From: Neomicrococcus lactis
GTDB taxonomy: Bacteria > Actinomycetota > Actinomycetes > Actinomycetales > Micrococcaceae
Assembly: GCF_014200305.1 (NCBI RefSeq)
Contig: NZ_JACHBL010000001.1
Span: forward strand, 2,356,001-2,420,000
Length of the DNA: 64,000 bases
Direction of reading: 5' to 3'
Below are positions 31,152 to 39,827 of this stretch, piece by piece. The stretch's first letter is position 1, and each line of letters begins with the position of its first letter. Below the pieces are notes generated by a model, which worked only from the letters and a program-made list of their open reading frames with translations, ran no database searches and had not been told where the DNA came from. The translations under genes were made by a program, and so were the position numbers.

Positions 31152-33031
31152 CCTCCTCCTACCCGCTCTGGTCAGATGAGCCTGCAACCCAGGATCTGCT
31201 GGCCTTTCGCGCGGTCGCAGAGACGGCTGCGGATGCGATCTTCGATGACGGACTCGATCCCGTGGCGATCGGTCTCTCCGGTGCTTGGGGTAGCGGCAAG
31301 ACGAGCGTCCTCGAGCTGATCAAGTCCGAGATCAAGGAGCGCTCCTCGGGTAGCGAGCGTGAGGTGCTGGTCATCCCGACGCAGCCCTGGCTCTACGACC
31401 CGGCAGTTGGCCCCAAGGAGAGCCTCATCGCCGAGGTGCTGGGTGCGCTCAGCAAGGAGTTCAAAGAGACGGATCCGGTTGGCCAGGCTGGCCTCGAAGC
31501 ATTCAAGAAGCTCGTCCGCAAAGTGAACTGGTCGAAGGCGGTCAAGATGGCCGCCAAGACCGCTATCACGATGCAACTGCCGAACATCGATGACGTCTTC
31601 GGCCTAGTTAGCGACGAGCCCGACAGTCTCGACAGCGAGAAAGGCATGGCTGCCTTCCGCGAGGAGTTCGAGGCGTTGTTGGCCGATCCTGCACTGGCCC
31701 ACCTGTCACGTGTGGTTGTGCTCGTCGATGATCTCGATCGCTGCCTGCCGGACACCGTGGTCGAGACCCTTGAGGCGATCCGGCTGTTTCTTTCGGCCAG
31801 GGGAATGTCCTTCGTCATCGCAGCCGACGAGGATCGCGTGGCGGAAGCTATTCAGCAGAAGTTCAAGACGGCTGCACCAAAGAACGAGGACGAGGATCCA
31901 GCGAAGCTCTACCTGCATAAGATCGTCCAGACGACGATCCCGCTCCCTGCGCTGAGTCGATTCGACACCGAGGCATATCTCTTCCTGCTGCTTGCGAAAG
32001 CGGAGATGGATAACGATGAGGAGGTATATACAGCCTTTGTCGCCAAGTGCGACGAGCTCCGCATCGGTGGAGGCAGTCTGGACGATCTTGAGATCGAGGA
32101 CGGCACTCCACTGGCTGAGCATCTGGTCACAGCCACACGCCTGACACCGATCCTCTACGAGAAGTTCCACGGCAACCCGCGACGGATCAAACGGTTCCTA
32201 AACGATCTGAATGTGCGCCAGGCGGTTGCTCGGCGTCGTGGGTTCGAGCTGGAGGCGGACGAGGTTGCGAAGCTCATGGTGCTGGAGCGGATCCTCACCG
32301 ATGACTTCGAGACGGTACTCGGCTGGCTTGCGTCTAACCAGCTGCGCGACAAGCTCGACGCTCTCGATGTTGCCGCCAACGGCCGCGTTGAGGAGGTCGA
32401 AGAGACAACACCCGAGGCAACCGGGGATGATGGGCAGGACGAGGGGCGCGCTAAGAAGAAGGCGGTCACTCCGGTACCGGAACAGGAGTCAGCCCGCGAT
32501 GATGACTTCAGCGACACTCTTCGGCGCTGGGCGAAGCTCCCGCCCGCACTCGACGCCTCTGCTATCTCGGGGTACCTCTATCTGGCAGCGTCGTTCGCCA
32601 AGATCGAGGTCATTGACGCAGGGCTACCTGAGCGTCTCCGTGACCTGGCGGTCGCGCTGACGTCGAGCCTGAAGCTCGACCGAGCGGGTGTCACCGATGA
32701 GACTCTGAGACTGCTGCCCGAGAGCGACGCCCAGATTCTGGTTGGACATCTCGGACGCCGTACTCGCGACCAGCCCGCTCTGCAGAAGTTCACGATCGAG
32801 AGCCTGCTTCGCCTTGCGGCCCAGCAGCCGACAACCCAGCCGAACGTGGTGGCGGCGCTACGAGGTCTCCCTGCGGGAGACGTTGAGCCAGCAACGATTA
32901 TCAAGCTTCGACCCCTGGATCAGGCGATCTATCGGCCGGTGCTTGAGACCTGGCGGGCTGGGTCAGACGACCAGCAGCTCCAGCAGTCTGTGGGCATCGT
33001 CGAGACGGCGTGGAGCAGCAATGGGAACTAG
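31148..33031 (+). CDS. qatA: QatA: KAP-family P-loop ATPase
   Basis: A 627-residue KAP-type NTPase. Walker A GLSGAWGSGKTSVLELI (about 38-52) and Walker B VVVLVDDLDRCLPD (about 190) are intact. ATG at 31148 was chosen because it overlaps the res stop as ATGA; an upstream GTG at 31139 is possible. The KAP ATPase is the first of the four Qat genes (Gao et al. 2020 set: ATPase, QatB, QueC-like, TatD-like). Its stop lies 9 nt inside qatB. A linker rich in Glu/Asp/Lys occurs at about 415-455. Confidence 0.9.
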   Translation: MTSSYPLWSDEPATQDLLAFRAVAETAADAIFDDGLDPVAIGLSGAWGSGKTSVLELIKSEIKERSSGSEREVLVIPTQPWLYDPAVGPKESLIAEVLGALSKEFKETDPVGQAGLEAFKKLVRKVNWSKAVKMAAKTAITMQLPNIDDVFGLVSDEPDSLDSEKGMAAFREEFEALLADPALAHLSRVVVLVDDLDRCLPDTVVETLEAIRLFLSARGMSFVIAADEDRVAEAIQQKFKTAAPKNEDEDPAKLYLHKIVQTTIPLPALSRFDTEAYLFLLLAKAEMDNDEEVYTAFVAKCDELRIGGGSLDDLEIEDGTPLAEHLVTATRLTPILYEKFHGNPRRIKRFLNDLNVRQAVARRRGFELEADEVAKLMVLERILTDDFETVLGWLASNQLRDKLDALDVAANGRVEEVEETTPEATGDDGQDEGRAKKKAVTPVPEQESARDDDFSDTLRRWAKLPPALDASAISGYLYLAASFAKIEVIDAGLPERLRDLAVALTSSLKLDRAGVTDETLRLLPESDAQILVGHLGRRTRDQPALQKFTIESLLRLAAQQPTTQPNVVAALRGLPAGDVEPATIIKLRPLDQAIYRPVLETWRAGSDDQQLQQSVGIVETAWSSNGN

Positions 33032-33860
33032 CGGTTCATTCGGCGGCAGCGGTGGCAAGGACGCAGGTGACCTCCGCGACAACATTGCGGCGTGGCTTGA
33101 TACTGCAGGTGGGCCAGGTGGTGCCGATGGTGCTGACACGAGCGGCGCGGATGGAGCCGACCACTCTTCCGATCCGCCGCGTCCCGGAACGCCGGGGCAG
33201 CCGCGAGTAGACCTCGGGCCGGCGCTTCGCGTACTGCTCAACTCGCGCGGCCGCGGTGGGCGCAGCGACGGCCCGGGCGGTGGCGGCGGCGGTTCCCGAG
33301 GTGGAGGCGGTGGCCGCTCATCGGGTGGCGCCACGCGCTCCGTCGGCCGGGTCTCTCGGGCAGCTGGGCGAGCTGGGCGGCTTGCGCTTGCCTACTCGTC
33401 GGGCAACCGGGAGGCCCTGCGCGAAGCTGGCCTCAACTATGACGAGCTGCAGTCGCTTGGTGACCCTGTCGCTATCGGGCTCAAGATCATCGAGACTGCC
33501 TTCGAGGCCCAGGCCGACAGCACACTTGCGGATGCTGAGGAGCGCGACATCGTCGCGACCGTCGTTGAGTGGATCCTGGAGCAGCCTGCCGATCATCCGC
33601 CAACGCCGGAGGATGTCGTCAGGAAGTCGATCGAGACGACCATCGCGGAGACCGCGCTGACCGAGGTGTCAGCGACGATCTACGCCAAGGACGCCAGCTT
33701 CGAGAAGCGCCGTAGCCTGGAGCGTCAGATCCGTGATGTGGCAGCGGAATACGCGGTCCAGGCAACCCTGAACCCGGCAGGCGCGACCGAGCAGCAGATG
33801 GCGCAGGCCATCGAGAACGGCATCCGCGACATCGGGCAAATCTTCGGAGTCACGTCATGA
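33021..33860 (+). CDS. qatB: QatB
   Basis: A 279-residue protein. The N-terminal start MGTSGSFGGSGG and a Gly/Ser/Arg low-complexity stretch (about 75-105) are followed by a helical domain (about 110-279) with no catalytic motif I recognise. Its place between KAP ATPase and QueC-like genes identifies it as QatB, essential but biochemically obscure in known Qat systems. ATG 33021 overlaps the end of qatA by 11 nt; the stop overlaps qatC as ATGA. Confidence 0.85.
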   Translation: MGTSGSFGGSGGKDAGDLRDNIAAWLDTAGGPGGADGADTSGADGADHSSDPPRPGTPGQPRVDLGPALRVLLNSRGRGGRSDGPGGGGGGSRGGGGGRSSGGATRSVGRVSRAAGRAGRLALAYSSGNREALREAGLNYDELQSLGDPVAIGLKIIETAFEAQADSTLADAEERDIVATVVEWILEQPADHPPTPEDVVRKSIETTIAETALTEVSATIYAKDASFEKRRSLERQIRDVAAEYAVQATLNPAGATEQQMAQAIENGIRDIGQIFGVTS

Positions 33861-35155
33861 GTCGGCTCCTACTCACCCTCTCCGAGGCCACCGCTGACGC
33901 TGCCCTGCTGGACGGCAACTTCGACGAGGTGTTCCTCTGGACACACAACGGCCGGACGACCTTCACCGGAGGCGTTGATCCGCACCTGGCTGACCTTGGC
34001 GTGGTGAATGTGCGTAACGTCGACCTTGTCCGAATCGCTCTGGGAGTACTCGCCACCGATCGCTCCGTACTTCGAGAGGGCGGTGGCTCGAGCTGGAACG
34101 CGAGGGAGTTCGAGCTCACCGTGGAGGTGGGCGATCCCCACGTCTGGGCATCACACGCCGAGCAGCTGGCCAGCACAGTCGGCTTCCTATCGGGCGACCA
34201 CTGGTCGTTCAGTTTCACACAGGCGCCTGAAGCCGGTGAGGCCGGGCTTCCAATCGAGGAGCAGCACCACGACCGGACGGTACTCCTCAGCGGTGGTGCC
34301 GACTCGGCTGCCGGTGCACTCCTTTCAGCGGTTGATCTGGGCAAGGACCGCTCGCAATCGCTGGTGTCGCAGTACAGCTCAACGGCGATCTCCCCGGTAC
34401 AGCAGCGCATCGTTGGCGCCATCACTGAACTAGCGCCCGGCATCCGGCAGGTACACCGTCAGTTCCATCTTCATCGCGGCTCGAAGCGTCTGGGCGGCTC
34501 ATCGTTCCGCAGCGAGACATCGACTCGATCGCGCTCGCTGCTGTTCCTGGCGCTGGGACTCGCCGTCGCTGAACGCGCTGGCTCGACGCTCTGGATCCCC
34601 GAGAACGGCTTTGCATCGCTCAACCCGCCACTTGGCCCTGACCGTCGGGGCAGCTTGTCGACGCACACGACCCATCCGCGCTTCCTGCGCGAACTGTCCG
34701 CCTTGATGCAGAGCGTCGGCGGACATAGCATTATCGAGAATCCCTTCGAGGCCCTCACGAAGGGCGAGATGTTCCGCCGGGTAGCGGACGCGGTCGGAGT
34801 CGACGCCGCCTCGACCTACCTCAGTAACACCAACTCCTGCTCGCACACGGACGCGCGCTACAGCGGTGCTCCCGTGGGATCATCTTGCGGCGTGTGCTTC
34901 GGCTGCCTCGTTCGCCGTGCGGCCTTCGTAGCTTCTGGCGTTCCCGACATGACCACCTATCTCGTGAACGATCAGATCGGTGGCTACAACACGTTTGTCC
35001 GGCAAAAGTCGATCGTTGAGCCTCTCCGGGACTTCGTCGATCGAGGTATTCGTGCACGCGATGTGATGGCTATGTCGCTCCCCGAGGGCTACTCAGCGCA
35101 GGATGCCCTTGCCCTGTCTCAGCGGGGAGCCGACGAACTTCGAGGGCTCTTCTGA
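33857..35155 (+). CDS. qatC: QatC: QueC-like PP-loop protein
   Basis: A 432-residue protein. The ATP pyrophosphatase loop reads VLLSGGADSAAGALLS (about 140). Four C-terminal cysteines in CSHTDARYSG and SSCGVCFGCLVRR (about 325-353) form the QueC-like zinc site. QueC makes the 7-deazaguanine nitrile; in Qat the homologue is thought to modify a protein or nucleotide target instead. The N-terminal 130 residues are an extension not found in housekeeping QueC. TGATG overlap with qatD. Confidence 0.92.
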   Translation: MSRLLLTLSEATADAALLDGNFDEVFLWTHNGRTTFTGGVDPHLADLGVVNVRNVDLVRIALGVLATDRSVLREGGGSSWNAREFELTVEVGDPHVWASHAEQLASTVGFLSGDHWSFSFTQAPEAGEAGLPIEEQHHDRTVLLSGGADSAAGALLSAVDLGKDRSQSLVSQYSSTAISPVQQRIVGAITELAPGIRQVHRQFHLHRGSKRLGGSSFRSETSTRSRSLLFLALGLAVAERAGSTLWIPENGFASLNPPLGPDRRGSLSTHTTHPRFLRELSALMQSVGGHSIIENPFEALTKGEMFRRVADAVGVDAASTYLSNTNSCSHTDARYSGAPVGSSCGVCFGCLVRRAAFVASGVPDMTTYLVNDQIGGYNTFVRQKSIVEPLRDFVDRGIRARDVMAMSLPEGYSAQDALALSQRGADELRGLF

Positions 35156-35943
35156 TGACGCCCCAGCTTCCCCCACTTGATCTGCACGCGCATATCAGTC
35201 CAAAGACGCGCCCAGCCGATCTTGAGCGGCTCGGTGCGGTCGTGTTCGCGGCCACCAGGTCTCTGGATGAGTACGAGTCCGTCAGGGACCGTCATGACCA
35301 GGTCACGATCTGGGGTGTGGGCTGTCATCCGGGCGTGGTGCAGGCGCAGTGGGAGTTTGACGCCGAGAGGTTCGTCTCGCTGATCGCTTCGGCGGCCTTT
35401 GTGAGTGAGATCGGGCTGGATCGACGCTCCAAGCTGCCGCTCGACGAGCAGGAGCTAGTTCTCTCCTCGATCCTTGGCGCGCTGCAGCGCACGCCGCGCA
35501 TCGCTTCCATCCATAGCTCCGGCGCGCCAGGGCGCGTGCTCGATGCCCTGGAACGAACTCCAATCAGGGGGGCAGTTCTCCACTGGTGGCGCGGCGACAA
35601 GGCGCAAACGCGCCGAGCAATCGAGCTCGGCTGCTGGTTCTCAATCAACGCGGCGGGTATGAATTACCCGGACGATGTAGCGCTGATCCCGCCTGAACGG
35701 ATTCTCACTGAGACCGATCACCCTTCTGGCGACCGAACCTCGGCGGTGCCGCGACAGCCGGGAGCTGTCGCTGATGTTGAGAAGGCTCTTGGGGAGGTCT
35801 ACAAGATCGGTGTGCGAGCCGTGCGTGCACAGGTCTGGACGAACCTGGTTAGCCTTGTGGACGAGACAAACGTTGTCGGTCTTCTTCCGGCTGCCGTACA
35901 GCGGATGATCGCGTTCGCGCGGACGAACGAGGCGACGCGATGA
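35155..35943 (+). CDS. qatD: QatD: TatD-like metal-dependent hydrolase
   Basis: A 262-residue TatD-type TIM-barrel nuclease. Metal ligands are in place: LDLHAHIS (HxH), VSEIGLDRR (Glu), IASIHSSGA (His), AVLHWWRGD (His) and ILTETDHPSGDR (Asp). It completes the Qat quartet. Its stop overlaps the following HEPN gene by 4 nt (ATGA), so that gene belongs to the same translation chain. Confidence 0.92.
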   Translation: MTPQLPPLDLHAHISPKTRPADLERLGAVVFAATRSLDEYESVRDRHDQVTIWGVGCHPGVVQAQWEFDAERFVSLIASAAFVSEIGLDRRSKLPLDEQELVLSSILGALQRTPRIASIHSSGAPGRVLDALERTPIRGAVLHWWRGDKAQTRRAIELGCWFSINAAGMNYPDDVALIPPERILTETDHPSGDRTSAVPRQPGAVADVEKALGEVYKIGVRAVRAQVWTNLVSLVDETNVVGLLPAAVQRMIAFARTNEATR

Positions 35944-37397
35944 AACCTGCCAAGGAGACTAAGGCTGTCAAGCTCCCGTTCGAGACGGGCGAATACCTCA
36001 TCACGTGGCAAGTGCCGGATCGTAAGGGTGGACGCGCCGGGGTCCCGGGGCTCCTCACTGTCGAGCAAGGGAAATATCCGAGCGGCATTCTCTTCGGTGA
36101 CCTGCCGATCGAGTGGGTGTCCGAGGGTGCCACAGGCGTTGCCTCGTTCCCGCAGCGGCACCGCTTTGATACCCTCACGGGCCGACTCTCGAGTGGCGCT
36201 TACGTCGCCCTGATGAATGGAGAACTCAGCTACAGCTTCCCTGGAAACGGTCGGGCGATCGGTGCATTTGCCGTCCTGTCCCTCGATAGTTTCGACTCTT
36301 CAGAGCAACGGAAGTACGCCTCGATTGAGCTTCAGATCGAGGGGTTGGAGTCGGTTGCAGGAGTAGCCCCGATCTCGCACGTGAACATGCCGATGAAAGC
36401 CGGCGATGAGCCAGTCTGGACGGCCACAGTCGACAAGGAAGCGAAGCTCGTCTGGGATACGGGCGGACAGTCGATGACGTTCAGCTACGACTATTCCGTT
36501 CGTGCACTCGACGGCTACGAGTTTCGGATGGCCTTCGGCCCTGTCCTGCGCCTGACCTCGGGGGAACCTCTGACGGTTGCCGATTGGTGGCTTGAGCGGG
36601 TTCGACCCCTTCGACAGCTCATTTCGCTCCTGACAGGTTCCCCGCGCGAGATTCGGTACCTACTTGCGGTGGTCAATGAAGCCGCGCCCCGCTCGCACCG
36701 CGACCAGGTGTTCGGCTGGGATATCACCCACGCACCCGTGAACTCGACGCGCGCGGCAGTTGAGGAGATCCGTTCAGCGGTCAGTCTGGCGGGCGACAAT
36801 CTGAGCCTGCTCGACCTGTTGCACGCCTGGCAGCGCCAGGTAGCTGCCAGGCATCCGCTCTTTGAGACCTACGGTGCGATGGCGACGGCCAGTGACCAGC
36901 ACCCCCGCTCACGCTTCCTTCTTCTGTTGCAGGCACTCGAAGGATCGTATGGCTTTGAGAATCGAGCCAAACACGAAGCGGACAGGGAGAATTTCGGGGT
37001 AAAGCGAGAGGGCGTGATCGCACGAGTACAGGAATTGTTGGACAAGGCAGATCTCTCCTTCATCAACAAGCACCTCCGCAAGGAAGCGCAGCAGGGTCTC
37101 GATTCAGCGCTTGCCGATCTGCTGAAGCGGTTGCCCGATGAGATCCCCGACGGACTCGCGAAAAGCGAACTCGTCAAGATCGTCCGCGCGCAGCACAACG
37201 GCAAGGACACGCTGCCACTCCAAACTGCGCTCACGAGGGCACGAAACACGCTGTCCCATGGCTCAGGATCGTTCGATCCCGAGCACCTGGCAGTCGTGGC
37301 TGACATTCTCGAGCGGGCGGTGCGTTCTGAAGCCATCCGATTGCTTGGTGCTCCGCTCGGCGCGCAGGAACGCGCAGCCAAGAATCAGCCGGGCTGA
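35940..37397 (+). CDS. apeA: ApeA-like HEPN-domain protein (candidate RNase)
   Basis: A 485-residue protein. The N-terminal half resembles the ApeA N-terminal domain (beta-rich, about 10-210). The C-terminal helical HEPN domain (about 300-475) carries the RX4-6H active-site motif as RNTLSH (about 437-442). ApeA on its own is a known abortive-infection gene that halts phage-infected cells, probably through RNA cleavage. Here it is the last gene of the operon, overlapping qatD as ATGA. ApeA identity is from motif and memory, not alignment. Confidence 0.8.
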   Translation: MKPAKETKAVKLPFETGEYLITWQVPDRKGGRAGVPGLLTVEQGKYPSGILFGDLPIEWVSEGATGVASFPQRHRFDTLTGRLSSGAYVALMNGELSYSFPGNGRAIGAFAVLSLDSFDSSEQRKYASIELQIEGLESVAGVAPISHVNMPMKAGDEPVWTATVDKEAKLVWDTGGQSMTFSYDYSVRALDGYEFRMAFGPVLRLTSGEPLTVADWWLERVRPLRQLISLLTGSPREIRYLLAVVNEAAPRSHRDQVFGWDITHAPVNSTRAAVEEIRSAVSLAGDNLSLLDLLHAWQRQVAARHPLFETYGAMATASDQHPRSRFLLLLQALEGSYGFENRAKHEADRENFGVKREGVIARVQELLDKADLSFINKHLRKEAQQGLDSALADLLKRLPDEIPDGLAKSELVKIVRAQHNGKDTLPLQTALTRARNTLSHGSGSFDPEHLAVVADILERAVRSEAIRLLGAPLGAQERAAKNQPG

Positions 37398-37499
37398 GGT
37401 CCTGATGATGATGATGACTTATTGGAGGGCCATCTCCCGACTGCCCAGTTCCCTCACCTGCTCAGCGCACCGAACACTTCGCTTATGAACAATCGATCA

Positions 37500-37946
37500 T
37501 CATCGGCTGCATCCATGCCAATCTCTCGTGCGGACCCCTCGGCTCCTGAGCTTGTTGAGGACAGTCATGGCGTCGAAGCCGAGGCGGCCTCCGGCTTTTT
37601 GAAGCGAGAGGCTCTGGATGTAGAGGCGGATCATCTCCTTCACCTGGTCCGCCTACGGCGGATTGCGGCGCAAGGTTACGCCTGCCCGATTGAGAACTAC
37701 ACTCGCGGTGACTCGATGGATGCCGTGCTCGCCCGCGATTTCATAGGCGATCCGACCTGCGCGGTAGCCTTCAAGGATCTTTTCTTCGATATCAGCATGG
37801 AGCTTCTTCCCCAAACATGCGGCACGTGGCGGCTGGCTCGACCGCTTCAGTGCCATGCTTCCGATCTGGCCACGGGCTTCTGCTACTAGACTATCGACTT
37901 TGCGGACTGTCTCGTTTTGATTGCAGTAAGTCCGTAGGAGCCCCAC
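37500..37946 (-). pseudogene. Recombinase-type HTH protein, interrupted by TAG
   Basis: The minus strand encodes two tandem resolvase-like HTH modules: EGYRAGRIAYEIAGEHGIHR followed by VTASVVLNRAGVTLRR, then an in-frame TAG (37653-37655), then VKEMIRLYIQSLSLQKAGGR and GFDAMTVLNKLRSRGVRTRD. Reading continues in the same frame to a stop at 37500. The doublet architecture matches orphan HTH proteins derived from serine recombinases. The stop codon makes it a pseudogene, marking the right end of the defence island. No catalytic domain is seen. Confidence 0.7.
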
Positions 37947-38147
37947 TCAGGCACCTGTGTATCTGGGTCGGATTGGCTACCGCACTGCTGCCAGTGCAAT
38001 GCAACCGGAATCGCCTTAGTCTTCTGATCCCCGCATCGAAAGCTACTCCGAACCTAGTCAGCAAACTACGTAAGGGACCGACTCGGAACACCTGTACCGT
38101 TGAAGGTATGGGGACGCCACCGCGGCGTTCCCGACAGGACGTGAATA

Positions 38148-39299
38148 ATGGCTACGGCAACAACCCTTTCTATGGGTGTACTGGGAACTTCGAAGAAGAT
38201 CGACGAGCGCCGGGTGCCAATCCATCCAGCTCACTTTGAGCGTATCCACGAGGACTATCGACACCGCATCATGGTGGAATCCGGCTACGGCGAGCCCTTC
38301 GGCATGGACGATTCAGAAATCGCCAAATTTGTGGGTTCAATCGGCACGCGCACCGAGGTGATTGCGGCTTCTGACATTCTGCTGTTGCCCAAGCCGCAGC
38401 CTTCAGATCTTGAAGACATGAAAGATGGACAGATCTTGTGGGGCTGGCCGCACTGCGTGCAAGACGATGCCATCACGCAACTGGCCATCGATAAAAAGCT
38501 GACGCTGATCGCTTTCGAAGCGATGAATCACTGGGGCCCCGACGGCAGCTTCGGGCTGCACGTCTTCCACAAGAACAACGAGCTGGCCGGCTACGCCTCG
38601 GTCATCCACGCGCTGTCTTTGGCCGGCTCAACTGGCGATTACGGCCGCAGGCTCAGCGCCGCGGTGATCGGTTTCGGTGCGACGGCGCGTGGTGCAGTCA
38701 CTGCGCTTCTTGCGCACGGAATTAACGACGTTCACGTGCTGACCAGTCGGGCAGTCGCGGCGGTCGCTTCGCCCATCCACTCGGTGGACATGGTGCAGTT
38801 CGATCAGGTCGACGATTCCCTTGAGGCCATCACCGAAGAGGGCCGCTGGCCGCTCGCGAACTATTTGGCCAAGAGCGACATCGTCGTGAACTGCACGCTG
38901 CAGGACCCTAATGATCCGCTGATGTACGTGCGGAATTCGGATCTTGAAGTCTTCACTCCTGGCAGCATCATCATCGATGTCTCCTGCGACGAAGGCATGG
39001 GATTTGAATGGGCGAAGCCAACCACTTTCGCAGACCCGATGTTCAAGATCGGCCACAACATCAACTACTACGCGGTTGACCACAGCCCGTCCTACCTCTG
39101 GAACTCGGCGAGCTGGGAAATCAGCGAGGCGCTTCTGCCATTCATCAGCGTGGTGCTCGATGGCGAAGAAGCCTGGGATAAGAGCGAGCCGATTCGTCGC
39201 GCGATCGAGATCCGAAATGGCATGATCCAGAACCGTGCCATCCTCGCTTTCCAGAAGCGTGATGAAGATTATCCATACGCTCGGAGCGGCAAGAAATAG
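38148..39299 (+). CDS. N5-(carboxyethyl)ornithine synthase-like dehydrogenase (AlaDH/PNT family)
   Basis: A 383-residue protein of the alanine dehydrogenase/PNT fold. N-terminal substrate domain with KKIDERRVPIHPAHFER; Rossmann motif AAVIGFGATARGAVTALLAHG (about 172). It resembles N5-(1-carboxyethyl)ornithine synthases, which reductively condense an amino acid side-chain amine with pyruvate. True substrate uncertain. It is a single gene on the core side of the island. A decayed duplicate of codons about 274-312 lies at 42.7 kb. Confidence 0.7.
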   Translation: MATATTLSMGVLGTSKKIDERRVPIHPAHFERIHEDYRHRIMVESGYGEPFGMDDSEIAKFVGSIGTRTEVIAASDILLLPKPQPSDLEDMKDGQILWGWPHCVQDDAITQLAIDKKLTLIAFEAMNHWGPDGSFGLHVFHKNNELAGYASVIHALSLAGSTGDYGRRLSAAVIGFGATARGAVTALLAHGINDVHVLTSRAVAAVASPIHSVDMVQFDQVDDSLEAITEEGRWPLANYLAKSDIVVNCTLQDPNDPLMYVRNSDLEVFTPGSIIIDVSCDEGMGFEWAKPTTFADPMFKIGHNINYYAVDHSPSYLWNSASWEISEALLPFISVVLDGEEAWDKSEPIRRAIEIRNGMIQNRAILAFQKRDEDYPYARSGKK

Positions 39300-39340
39300 C
39301 AGATCTGAGGCCGATAAAACTCCGCCTAGGGCGTTAGGGC

Positions 39341-39384
39341 AGAAAGTGTACAAGCAACTTACACAAGTAGCTTGTACACTTTCT
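39341..39384. promoter_or_regulatory. 15-bp perfect inverted repeat operator of marR/MFS operon
   Basis: AGAAAGTGTACAAGC (39341-39355) and GCTTGTACACTTTCT (39370-39384) are perfect reverse complements with a 14-nt spacer. A -10-like TACACT at 39375-39380 lies inside the right arm, seven nt before the GTG start, which suggests a leaderless, autorepressed mRNA. Confidence 0.7.
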
Positions 39385-39386
39385 GA

Positions 39387-39827
39387 GTGCCTCATGACTC
39401 TTCACCTGACGAACTGACGACGCGCTCGTTCTACGAAGCGCTGTACCCGTTCTCCCTCCGCTTCAATTCCCGGCGGACACTTTCGCCCGGAAAATTGGGC
39501 GTTCTGCGCCATCTCGCGGAGCACGGTCGTGCATCAACCACGGAACTCGCGGCCGTGGTTCAAGTCAGCCAGCAAGCAATTTCGCTCGCTACAAAAGAGC
39601 TCGAACACTTGGGATTTACTGCCCGCATCCCGGACGACGACGATCGCCGTCGTACCTGGATAACGCTCACCAAAGCGGGCCAACAGAAATTGACGGAAGA
39701 ATTGGACGCCGGCGTCACTTGGCTGCAAACGGCCATCCAGGAACGTCTCTCTAACGACGAGCGCGCCATTCTTCGCGCTGCCATTCCTGTCCTTCAGAAG
39801 TTGGGATCAGAGGCGGCCGATGACTGA
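39387..39827 (+). CDS. MarR family regulator
   Basis: A 146-residue winged-helix repressor: recognition region ASTTELAAVVQVSQQAISLATKEL (given by its ends ASTTEL and TKEL, about 50-73) and wing RIPDDDDRRRTWITLT. GTG at 39387 is the only sensible start; no ribosome site is seen and the operator ends 2 nt upstream. The stop overlaps the MFS gene by 8 nt, so both are cotranscribed and probably controlled by this protein. Confidence 0.86.
   Translation: MPHDSSPDELTTRSFYEALYPFSLRFNSRRTLSPGKLGVLRHLAEHGRASTTELAAVVQVSQQAISLATKELEHLGFTARIPDDDDRRRTWITLTKAGQQKLTEELDAGVTWLQTAIQERLSNDERAILRAAIPVLQKLGSEAADD

Noticed and set aside
37402-37417. TGATGATGATG microsatellite after apeA
   Set aside because: Short trinucleotide run in a gene end; no sign of phase variation because no gene reads through it.
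37422-37889. 155-codon + strand ORF
   Set aside because: It is antisense to the HTH pseudogene and has no recognisable domain.
22600-38147. Tyrosine or serine integrase for the defence island
   Set aside because: No recombinase ORF exists; only a broken HTH gene at the right border. No direct repeat of the tRNA 3' end was found there.
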